58,704 bases of DNA from CAYVUI01 sp964454745 (lineage in GTDB: Bacteria; Planctomycetota; Phycisphaerae; Sedimentisphaerales; Anaerohalosphaeraceae). How positions within the stretch are numbered: position 1 is the stretch's first letter; every line of letters starts with the position of its first letter. The position numbers were made by a program, and so were the translations under genes. Below the pieces are notes generated by a model that had not been told where the DNA came from, did no database searches, and worked only from the letters and a program-made list of their open reading frames with translations. The DNA lies in NCBI GenBank assembly GCA_964454745.1, contig CAYVUI010000008.1, positions 1 to 58,704 of the forward strand, read 5' to 3'. Below, one piece after another: positions 27,101 through 35,137 of this stretch.

Positions 27101-27961
27101 TCAATACTCCTTGTAATTGTCCATCCACGGAGCAGCACTGTCCCATGCCGAAGCCGCCGCCCCGGCGTCATTATTGTTGCCCGCGATCGTCCATGTGCCT
27201 TTTACTTTTGCTTCCCTGTGCCACTTGAGTGTCCAGAGTTCTTTGAGACCAATCCTTCGAACCGACCAGTCCATAAAGAGCATATTCAGTTCCCCGTGAT
27301 GGCGGTCAATACAGACGCGGCTGATACAATTCGCATTTCCCTGCGATGCACGGGGGTCTTTGTTATCTCTTTCCGGCGGCGGGTCCTGGCCATTGTCATT
27401 CCAGAATGTATACCACCATGAATCCGTAACCACTGGCACATTGTCCGCCTGGGGGACATTATCCGGAGACTTCCAGTTTAACTTATCACACTCCCCAACT
27501 CCAATATCACCGCCAATATTCACACGAAGATCAGAGTTTTCTACGAAAGCATTGATCCCGTAACTACCGTAGTCGCCTGCAAGCAGCTCCCACCATTGAC
27601 CTGCACCATTTTCCTGGAAATGATAAACACCTTTCCATGCACTGGTTCTGTCATCCAAATTGTTTGTTACAGGGCACAACCGTATTCGCGGGTCATCATA
27701 ATAACTCTTCGCAACTGTCAGCCAGAGCTGATCCTGAATACCATTTGGAGCTTCCGCATACCAGCCTTTGAAGAACTTGTTGTTGTTGTCAATAACAAAG
27801 GTAGAAAGAATAATACCCCATTGACGGACGTTCGACTGGCACACCGTCATGCGGGCAATGTCCTTAACCTTACTCAATGACGGCATTAAGATTGACATCA
27901 GCAGTGCGATGATCGAGATCACCACCAGCAATTCAATCAGCGTAAATCCTTTTTTCTTCAT
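27101..27961 (-). CDS. Prepilin-type (type II pseudopilin-like) protein
   Basis: A 286-aa protein beginning MKKKGFTLIELLVVISIIALL, the class III signal cleaved before Phe with N-methylation. A globular domain follows, ending in a HHGELNMLFMDWSVR segment that is a variant of the H-X9-DG motif common in planctomycete prepilin-like proteins. It would be inserted in the inner membrane and may form short pseudopili or act as a substrate-binding surface protein. No other pilus or secretion gene is nearby. It lies between the dockerin-like 769-aa gene and the symporter, with hairpins on both sides. Confidence 0.85.
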   Translation of the reverse strand: MKKKGFTLIELLVVISIIALLMSILMPSLSKVKDIARMTVCQSNVRQWGIILSTFVIDNNNKFFKGWYAEAPNGIQDQLWLTVAKSYYDDPRIRLCPVTNNLDDRTSAWKGVYHFQENGAGQWWELLAGDYGSYGINAFVENSDLRVNIGGDIGVGECDKLNWKSPDNVPQADNVPVVTDSWWYTFWNDNGQDPPPERDNKDPRASQGNANCISRVCIDRHHGELNMLFMDWSVRRIGLKELWTLKWHREAKVKGTWTIAGNNNDAGAAASAWDSAAPWMDNYKEY

Positions 27962-27994
27962 GATTCGTGCCCCGTATTTTCTTCAAACTTCCAG

Positions 27995-28024
27995 AAAAGC
28001 CCGGGCACAGAGCCCGGGCCCTTT
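27995..28024 (-). terminator. Strong GC hairpin terminator after 769-aa gene
   Basis: AAAAG-GCCCGGGC on each side of a 5-base loop; on the minus strand a short TTTTC follows. The symmetry would let it act in both directions. It begins 13 bp after the stop. Confidence 0.7.
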
Positions 28025-28037
28025 TCAATCGCTATTC

Positions 28038-30347
28038 TTACGGCTGATAGGTCGTAGCCCAGTCACTGGCGATCACTTCAAAATCAGCAAAATCAACCGC
28101 ATTGTCACCGGTCAGGTCATAGGCCGGCGATACATACAAGTCATACGTCAACTGGTCAAAGTAACCGGTGCCCGGACCCCACAGGGTAATCGTCCACGGG
28201 CCGCTCAGTGCCGCCGACAGCGGGGCAAATACAACATTGCTTCCGCTTTGCGTGGTCACGCCATCGGTGACCTCCCAGTCCAGCGTAACGGTATTGGCCC
28301 CTTCGTCTACGGTATAATCACCGGTTATCGTCAGGACATCATCCGCGGAGAAGCCGTAGACATAAACGGCATCCTGGGCACCCTGGGTACCGATCACACC
28401 CCAGTCCACGCTGCCCTTGAGGAACTCAACGACCTGCTTGGTCGGGTCGGAAGCGTCCTTCATTACGCGAATCCAGCTTACAAAACGCTGGGTGCTGTCG
28501 CTGAGGAACTCATGCCAGAGAGCGATACCATCGGTATCATCCGCTTTGGCGGAGAAGACCACATGGGCGTCATCGATAAAGTAATAGTTATCCACGCCGT
28601 CAAAGACCGTCGGCTGGGTGTAATGCAGCATACCCGCGACATCGGTGTAGTTGTACTGCGAAGTTCCGGGATCGCGGTCCGTAAACAAGCCGTCCGTAAT
28701 CACATCACTGCTGAAGTCGATATCCCAAAGCGTTTCAAGCTGACGGGAATCCGCCCACTCGGCAGCGACGATCTTCAGGTCGTCTATATCGACATCGCAG
28801 TCTTCATCGAGGTCCGCATCGGACCAGCCGGGCACGCATTCGAGCTTCGTGGCCGAAACGACTGTCTCGCCGTCACCGTTGCCGTCGTAGTCTTTCCATT
28901 CAATCGTAAGGCTAACCAGTGGATCGGTGTTGGGATTGGAACCAAACGCGGTCAGGTCGCCGGCATTCATCAGGGCCGTCAGTTCGGCAATCCTGTCAAC
29001 TAAATCTACAATCAGCACACCATCTGTAACATCAATAGTCACCTGCCCGGGAGCCGGAGCCGAGTGCAGCAGCAGGTTATCACACCATACTTCGCCGCCC
29101 TTTAACTCCATGTGGACGTTTCCGGTGGTGTCCACATTCGCAATGTTCTTGGCAAGACGCAGGTATTTCGTATCCACCATACCGCCGTCCACGATCAGGT
29201 TGCCTGTCCCGCCGGCACCTTCCCCAAGGAGAATATTAATTCCGGAATTTAGCTCAGAAGTATCACCCGTTAAGGTCACAGTTCCTGTCGCGCCTGCCTT
29301 ACCTATGTAAAGGTGGTTACCCACATCAAGCGTTCCGCCTGAGATGGTAAGCGTGGAATCGGCCCCGCCGGCATTAGCACCCGCGGTAAAGGTCAGGCAC
29401 TCTGCCGCGAAGCCAACCGGAACTTCCGGGCCGGAGCCGTCATCTCGATTCGAGCCGGCATTGGTCTGTGCACAGGGCATGGTTCCACCGAGGTTCCAGA
29501 CACTACCGTCAAACCAGTATCCAACACCCGCGCCAACGTACCACGCTGTTCCCGCGCCGTGGCAGTCCGCAACTTCTAAAAGCTCAGCGGTCACGACGGT
29601 TTCCATATCGCCGCCGTCGGTACCGTCATAATCGATCCATTCAATCGTAATGCTTGCCAGCGGATTTCCGCCGTACGCAGTAATCTGGCCGTTGGCAATC
29701 CAGTCAAGAACTTCTGTCTCATGGTAATACGCATCAATCACAAGAACACCGCCTGCCAGGTCAATTTTCGCCCTGCTCGGGCCGGCCGGATTCATGAAAA
29801 GGCGATCCGTATGAAAAATGCTGTTGGGATCATTGAGGTGAATTTCACCGCTGCCGCCCTGATCTGTTTCCGCTGCATCCAGACCGACATCTGTGAGGTT
29901 GGCTTTAACGGTACCCGAGGTAATTTCTAAAATACCTGTACCTGCCTGGCCAATAATCAGGCTGCCGCTGCCGGTCACGTCCAGCAGCGAATTCGGATCG
30001 GTCATCACAACCGTACCCTTCGCGGCGGCATCAATTCTGCCTGCGTAGAAATTCCTGTCCACCGCCAGGATACCGCCATCGAAATACAACTTGGAGTCCG
30101 ATCCTGTATTCAGTTGGCCAACATTGAAATCCAGGCATTCTTCGCTCATTCCCGCGCTTAGAACCGGACCTTTGCCGTCTGCATTGTTCACGCCCGCAAC
30201 ATCCGTTGAACCAGGAACCACACTGCCGTTCCAGTTCGTCGGTTCGTCATAATCGCCCATGTCCGGGCCGATATACCAATAGGTGGCCCCGGAGAGGGAA
30301 AGGGTGAATACCAGAAATAATCCAAGAATCACACAATGTTTCATCAT
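28038..30347 (-). CDS. Secreted beta-repeat protein with split dockerin-like motifs
   Basis: A 769-aa exported protein with no assigned function. After a signal peptide (VILGLFLVFTLSLSG) come two similar halves of about 240 residues rich in GG, TL and TV turns (GGILAVDRNFYAG, GGTLDVGNHLYIG), like autotransporter-associated beta strands. Each half ends in an SLTIEWxDYDG segment. One dockerin-like motif, DLDEDCDVDIDDL...EWA, lies near residue 505. A beta-rich domain of about 215 residues follows, then a second motif DLTGDNAVDFADF...DWA at the C-terminus. AGGAGG sits 7 bases before the ATG. A XylR-type operator (30460-30490) precedes it. Confidence 0.75.
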   Translation of the reverse strand: MMKHCVILGLFLVFTLSLSGATYWYIGPDMGDYDEPTNWNGSVVPGSTDVAGVNNADGKGPVLSAGMSEECLDFNVGQLNTGSDSKLYFDGGILAVDRNFYAGRIDAAAKGTVVMTDPNSLLDVTGSGSLIIGQAGTGILEITSGTVKANLTDVGLDAAETDQGGSGEIHLNDPNSIFHTDRLFMNPAGPSRAKIDLAGGVLVIDAYYHETEVLDWIANGQITAYGGNPLASITIEWIDYDGTDGGDMETVVTAELLEVADCHGAGTAWYVGAGVGYWFDGSVWNLGGTMPCAQTNAGSNRDDGSGPEVPVGFAAECLTFTAGANAGGADSTLTISGGTLDVGNHLYIGKAGATGTVTLTGDTSELNSGINILLGEGAGGTGNLIVDGGMVDTKYLRLAKNIANVDTTGNVHMELKGGEVWCDNLLLHSAPAPGQVTIDVTDGVLIVDLVDRIAELTALMNAGDLTAFGSNPNTDPLVSLTIEWKDYDGNGDGETVVSATKLECVPGWSDADLDEDCDVDIDDLKIVAAEWADSRQLETLWDIDFSSDVITDGLFTDRDPGTSQYNYTDVAGMLHYTQPTVFDGVDNYYFIDDAHVVFSAKADDTDGIALWHEFLSDSTQRFVSWIRVMKDASDPTKQVVEFLKGSVDWGVIGTQGAQDAVYVYGFSADDVLTITGDYTVDEGANTVTLDWEVTDGVTTQSGSNVVFAPLSAALSGPWTITLWGPGTGYFDQLTYDLYVSPAYDLTGDNAVDFADFEVIASDWATTYQP

Positions 30348-30459
30348 AACACTACCTCCTGATTAAATGGAATGTCCTGTTTGTCTGTTTGCATTTTCTC
30401 ATCTTTTCTAACCTCTGTGTCATCATATCATATACTGCCGAGGCAAATACATAAATGCT

Positions 30460-30490
30460 ATATTGCGTTTAAAATTTATCATATTCCGCC
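30460..30490 (-). promoter_or_regulatory. AraC/XylR-type operator upstream of 769-aa gene
   Basis: Half-sites ATATTCCGCC (30481) and ATATTGCGTT (30460) start 21 bp apart. A -10-like TATATG on the minus strand (30434-30429) lies 35 bp from the proximal half, as at the GH29 promoter. Confidence 0.65.
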
Positions 30491-30496
30491 AACTTC

Positions 30497-33400
30497 TTAA
30501 TACCCCAGCCAATCCTGACCGAATGCCGCGATATCGGCGTAATCCACCCTTGAATCCTGGTTCAGGTCGCCGAATATCAGCCCCTCGCCCGCCTGGATGG
30601 AGGGATTACTGCCGGTATCATGCAAATTCTCGACATCCGAAGGAGACAACTCGTAGCCGTAGATGCGGAAATCGTCGATTTTGCCCTGATAATGGCCGCT
30701 TGCCCCGCCTGCGTGGGAGCCGATATTAAACGCGGTAATCCCGGACATCGGCCTGGTTTTTCCGCTCGCTTCCGCGAGGAGCTGGCCGTTTAGGTACATT
30801 GCAACGCTTCCCGCAGCAGCGTTTTTAGTAAAACACCAGTGATTCCACTGCCCCTCGTACTGTGAAGGCGTAACTGCGTTGCTCAATCGGTCATATCCGT
30901 TGGCATCCTCGCCGGAATCCCAGTAGACCATCTCATTGCTCCAGGGCAGATGCGAAAGCAGTATTCGGCCAAACTGCGAATTATTACCGTGAAAAATTAC
31001 ATCCTGGTTGGCCGGCTGCTCAACAGGGTCGCCATATTGCCAGAAACAGATCGAGATTTCGTTGTCAATCCCGGCAAACAGGGCCGGCGGGACGGAAACC
31101 GTCACGGTACCGTCAAAATCCAGGGCTCCGCTGGCCTGCCCCGAAGTCCATTTGGTATAGGTATTTACCGTGCCGTCGTACCCATTGCCCGAAGAATCCT
31201 CGGCAAGGGTGCCGCTGGTTTCGTCAAATTTCCACCATCCAAGAGGCCCGTTTTCCTGAACCTGTGTGCCGTCGAGGAGCCATCGCTGCATCAGTATATC
31301 CAGGTCGCCAAAATCCAGAACCTGGTCCGCGTTCAGGTCCGCCATGCGAGTCCGGCCCATTGCATCCTGGTCGATTGCGATAAAGCCAAGCTGCGAATAC
31401 ACCGGCGAACCCGGCAGCGGCTCAAGCTGAGCTGTGGAGATATCCGTAAACATTGGATCGGTTGAAATCCCGCTTGCGTCCGCACCCTGAGCCTGCATCC
31501 CGGCAAGGTAGCTCGCACTCGAAGCCGGATCGCTTGCATTGTAATACAGGTTATTGTCAATCACACAATCCGGGATTTCGTTGGCGTTGTCACCGTAATA
31601 ATTGATCGCCGGACCGTCGTGGTAAAAGATATTCCTCTGAAAAACCGCGCCGTCGAGTTCATCGCCCGGCCGGGGTGTCATTTGCAGGTAGGAATAAAAC
31701 TGGACGTTGTGGATGTTGTCCGGGTCATTCGTGTGCAGCGTATCGGCGAGGATGTTGTTGTAGATATTGTTTCGGCCCTTGGTCGTAATTGCCGTGCGAA
31801 CGCAGTGGTAGACGATGTTTTCGTAGACCTCGACGCCGTGCTGGTTTCCGTCGCAGCGGATGCCCGCCTGGGCCCCCTCACCGATGATGTCGTGGAAGTA
31901 ATTGCGGCGGATGATATTGCCCGCGGGCGTAAAGCGGATATAAAAGCCGTTGCCGTCGCCCATAACTTCCATGACATTGTGGACCTCGTTATACTCGACG
32001 ATATTGTCCCTTGTGTGAATAAAAGGCTCGATCTGTTCCCAGGTATAACTGCCCGCCCCGCCGACCTGGCTCCAGTTGATGGTTCGCGATACCTCCCGGT
32101 TGTTCTTATTGGCCGGCTGGAAATGGTTCATATACGCCCCGGTCATGGCCATGCCGTTGTAGGGCATATTGTGGATCAAGTTGTGCGAAATCACATTGTC
32201 CCGGCTCTGGAACACAATAATACCGTGGGCATGCCAGTACATCAGGCCGCAATGATGGATATGGTTATTGTAGACCCGGTGGTTCATATTGCGGTCGTCG
32301 GTGCCCGGCCCATACCCGCACAGGACGACACCCGAACCGCCGAGGTTTTTAAACTCGTTGTGGGCAATGCTTATGTTCTTGCAGTGCTGGTCGAGGCGAA
32401 GGCCGGTCGCCCCGGCATCGCGGAACAGGCAGCTTATGACCTCGCAGTTTTCGGCATGGCGAAAACGCAGCATCGCGTTTGACTGATCGTAAAATTCCCA
32501 GTCATGCTGAATGCTCGCTTCATCGGGTGTAACGGTGTGTCTGTCGCCGTGTTCGAAGATGAGCTGTCGAAACGTAATATTTTTTGCGAACTGGCCAAAC
32601 GCGCTTCCCTCGGCCCGGATGATCTCCTTGATCGTCGGTGCCCATATCGTCGCCGGAAAATCCCCCCGCGGCCAGAGATAAATCCTGCCCGTCTGGGTAT
32701 TGACAACCCACTCGCCGGGAGAATCGAGGCCCTCAATTGTGTTCTCAATCCAGGCGGTTTCGGCCGGCTGGGGCCAGTGGCTGTACATCTGCTTGACCAT
32801 CGGGTAGCAGGCGTCGATAGAGGTGGTGACGATTCGGTTCGTTTCATCGACCGAGCTGATCGGCAGGATGTTCATCGTCCAGGGCACCTGCGGGCGGATA
32901 ATCAGTTCAATATCAAAAAGATTGGACCAGTTTTTGACCCCTCCAGTGACCGGGTAGTACATCTCGGATTCTGACGCTTGGGGATCATCATATTCCTTTT
33001 CCGGCTGAAAACCCGTCATTCGGGCCCGCGGAAGGTGCCCATCCTCATCGAACATGCACTTAAAGCTGCCCAGCCCTGCCGGGATATCCGCAACCCAGAG
33101 GTTCCCGCTCGCAGCAGCCGGCAGGTCGGCAGGTTCATCCACTACCGCCACCTTCGTCCAGCCGGTGACCTCCGTCCCCGCCGAGAGGATCGGCGTTTCA
33201 CTGCCCCAGCCGGTGACAATCAGCCGAAAATCGTAATCCAGCGAGTCACGCCAGTCAAAAACGACCGTCTGGTTGATCAAATACCGCCCTGCCCGCAGGT
33301 AAATGTAAAAATCCTGGTCCGGATCGGCTTGGCTCAGGGTCCGCGCAGCATCCCGGGCGGTTTCAAGGGTTGCAAAAGGCAGGTCGAAAGTGCCGGGATT

Positions 33401-33499
33401 ACCATCATCACCATTGGGAGCCACAAAAAATTCCGCACCAAGCAGCTCAACAGCACAGATCAAAACAAAGGCAAGAAGTTTTATCGCTTTGCATCGCAT
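30497..33499 (-). CDS. Right-handed beta-helix glycan-active protein (GH141-like) with LamG and split dockerin
   Basis: About 1000 aa, exported. The opening FFVAPNGDDGNPGTFDLPFATLE and following LRAGRYLINQTVVF, then PILSAGTEVTGW and LPRARM, are typical of GH141-like enzymes and relatives. The beta-helix spans about 290-700, with turns such as ISHNLIHNMPYNGMAM and VYENIVYH. GH141 includes alpha-L-fucosidases and xylanases, which suits the GH29 neighbour, but the assignment rests on motif memory. One dockerin-like motif (DLNADQVLDFGDL) lies near 725, a LamG jelly-roll spans about 745-960, and a second motif (DLNQDSRVDYADI) ends the protein. The ATG at 33499 is preferred; GTG at 33511 is possible. 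Confidence 0.75.
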   Translation of the reverse strand: MRCKAIKLLAFVLICAVELLGAEFFVAPNGDDGNPGTFDLPFATLETARDAARTLSQADPDQDFYIYLRAGRYLINQTVVFDWRDSLDYDFRLIVTGWGSETPILSAGTEVTGWTKVAVVDEPADLPAAASGNLWVADIPAGLGSFKCMFDEDGHLPRARMTGFQPEKEYDDPQASESEMYYPVTGGVKNWSNLFDIELIIRPQVPWTMNILPISSVDETNRIVTTSIDACYPMVKQMYSHWPQPAETAWIENTIEGLDSPGEWVVNTQTGRIYLWPRGDFPATIWAPTIKEIIRAEGSAFGQFAKNITFRQLIFEHGDRHTVTPDEASIQHDWEFYDQSNAMLRFRHAENCEVISCLFRDAGATGLRLDQHCKNISIAHNEFKNLGGSGVVLCGYGPGTDDRNMNHRVYNNHIHHCGLMYWHAHGIIVFQSRDNVISHNLIHNMPYNGMAMTGAYMNHFQPANKNNREVSRTINWSQVGGAGSYTWEQIEPFIHTRDNIVEYNEVHNVMEVMGDGNGFYIRFTPAGNIIRRNYFHDIIGEGAQAGIRCDGNQHGVEVYENIVYHCVRTAITTKGRNNIYNNILADTLHTNDPDNIHNVQFYSYLQMTPRPGDELDGAVFQRNIFYHDGPAINYYGDNANEIPDCVIDNNLYYNASDPASSASYLAGMQAQGADASGISTDPMFTDISTAQLEPLPGSPVYSQLGFIAIDQDAMGRTRMADLNADQVLDFGDLDILMQRWLLDGTQVQENGPLGWWKFDETSGTLAEDSSGNGYDGTVNTYTKWTSGQASGALDFDGTVTVSVPPALFAGIDNEISICFWQYGDPVEQPANQDVIFHGNNSQFGRILLSHLPWSNEMVYWDSGEDANGYDRLSNAVTPSQYEGQWNHWCFTKNAAAGSVAMYLNGQLLAEASGKTRPMSGITAFNIGSHAGGASGHYQGKIDDFRIYGYELSPSDVENLHDTGSNPSIQAGEGLIFGDLNQDSRVDYADIAAFGQDWLGY

Positions 33500-33577
33500 A
33501 AATATAACCACAACCCTAATAAGTCCTCTATATGGCCATACAACGAGTATACCAATTTTTCGTCAAAATCGGATGGC

Positions 33578-33608
33578 ATATTGCGAAAATGACTTACCAT
33601 ATTGCGAC
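33578..33608 (-). promoter_or_regulatory. AraC/XylR-type operator upstream of GH141-like gene
   Basis: The best copy of the motif: ATATTGCGAC (33599) and ATATTGCGAA (33578), starting 21 bp apart. A TATACT -10-like hexamer (33551-33546, minus strand) lies 36 bp from the proximal half, and no good -35 box is present, as expected for an activator-dependent promoter. Confidence 0.75.
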
Positions 33609-33666
33609 CTGCCGCACCGCGCACATCCCAATCCCGCAAACAAGACCTCAAAAAGGCATTGTACAG

Positions 33667-35100
33667 CTACTGTATCGGCCAGTGATTTTGGCCGCACCAT
33701 GCGGGCGCCTTGTCGGGCTCGGGCAGCGTTTTCGCCCAGGCCAGCAGCTTTGCACTCATTTCCTTGACTTTGGCCGTTTCATATTCCGCGACATTGGCGG
33801 TCTCGTTTGGCTCTTTTGCAAGATTGTACAATTCCACGCGTGATCCGTCGGGATTCATCAGCAATTTCCAGTCGCCGTCACGCATCGCCAGGCGCGGGCT
33901 CTTTTGGATATGCCGCCCCCAAGAACTAAAGCGGTACTCCCAGAAAATGGACTTGCTGCGTTTGGAAGGCTTGCCGTAAAGGACATCGAGCCGATCCTCA
34001 CCGTCCCATTCCTTGCTAACATCCGCATTGATCTTCTCGCCAAGCAGCCGTGTAAACGTCGGCATCAGGTCAACCGTGCTGACCACGCTGGTTTTATCGA
34101 GCACGCCCGCGGGCACCTTCCCCGGCCACCACGCAATGAACGGTACGCAAATCCCGCCCTCGTACAGCGAACCCTTACAGCCGCGATAGCCGCCGGCCAG
34201 CCCGGCCCCGGCATGGGCCGTATTGCCGCTCCACGCGGGCGAGGGCCCGTTGTCGCTGGAGAAAATGATCAACGTATTATCCGCCAGGCCCTGCTCTTTG
34301 AGCTCATCCATCAGCCGGCCGACATTCTTATCGATATTGGTGACAATTGCGTAATACACCGCCATCATCCCGGCGTATTTTTCCTTCGCCTTCTTCTCGC
34401 TCGGACGCAGGTGCCTGTACCTCTCGAGCATCTCATCGGTCGGGTCGAGAATCGCATGCGGATCCATGTGCCACAGGTTGATATAGAACGGCTCGTCCTT
34501 ATGCCTGCGGATAAACTTGATCGTTTCATCGGTAATCACATCCGCCTTGTTAGCATTGGTCAGGCCCTGTAACAAGTTTCCCGTATTGTGCGAGGCAACC
34601 GATTCATCAATTCCGTATTCCTGCGGCGGCGGCGCATCCTCTTTCGCACCCTCCCAGCCGAGGTGCCACTTACCGAAATGACCGGTCACATACCCGGCCT
34701 GCTTCATCAAATCCGGCACGGTGAAATAATCCGGGCTCAGCCACTCGGCAGAGTTATACCGGGCGTTGTTTTCCGGCTTGCCGATGGCATAATGGATACC
34801 CGTCTCCGCGCAGAACCGGCCGGTCATAAACGCGCTTCGCGAAGGAGAGCACACCGGCGAGTTGACATAAAACTGCGTCAGCCGCAGGCCCTCTTTGGCC
34901 AGTTTGTCCAGGTGCGGCGTATGCACATTCGTATTGCCGAAACAGCCCAGGTCGCCCCAGCCGAGATCGTCACAAAAGATAAAAATGATATTGGGTTTCG
35001 ACGCCGCCTTGCCCAAAGGCATGGAGGCCGCGGACAAACCACCCGTGAAAAGACTCATCGCCGCTGCGGAACTGAACTTCAAAAATTCTCTTCGTCTCAT
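33667..35100 (-). CDS. Sulfatase (formylglycine-dependent), Tat-exported
   Basis: A 477-aa type I sulfatase with the signature CSPSR (Cys84). FIFCDDLGWGDLG supplies metal ligands, HFGKWHLGW and FSSDNGPS are the other conserved blocks, and the ending WKLLMNPDG...ELYNL is the usual C-terminal subdomain. MRRREFLKFSSAAAMSLF is a twin-arginine signal; no lipobox is evident, so it may be released into the periplasm. It starts 37 bp after the stop of the 855-aa gene and is probably translated from the same mRNA. Confidence 0.93.
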   Translation of the reverse strand: MRRREFLKFSSAAAMSLFTGGLSAASMPLGKAASKPNIIFIFCDDLGWGDLGCFGNTNVHTPHLDKLAKEGLRLTQFYVNSPVCSPSRSAFMTGRFCAETGIHYAIGKPENNARYNSAEWLSPDYFTVPDLMKQAGYVTGHFGKWHLGWEGAKEDAPPPQEYGIDESVASHNTGNLLQGLTNANKADVITDETIKFIRRHKDEPFYINLWHMDPHAILDPTDEMLERYRHLRPSEKKAKEKYAGMMAVYYAIVTNIDKNVGRLMDELKEQGLADNTLIIFSSDNGPSPAWSGNTAHAGAGLAGGYRGCKGSLYEGGICVPFIAWWPGKVPAGVLDKTSVVSTVDLMPTFTRLLGEKINADVSKEWDGEDRLDVLYGKPSKRSKSIFWEYRFSSWGRHIQKSPRLAMRDGDWKLLMNPDGSRVELYNLAKEPNETANVAEYETAKVKEMSAKLLAWAKTLPEPDKAPAWCGQNHWPIQ

Positions 35101-35137
35101 GGCTTCGCTCTCTCAAAATAACGACTCTTTCATTTTC

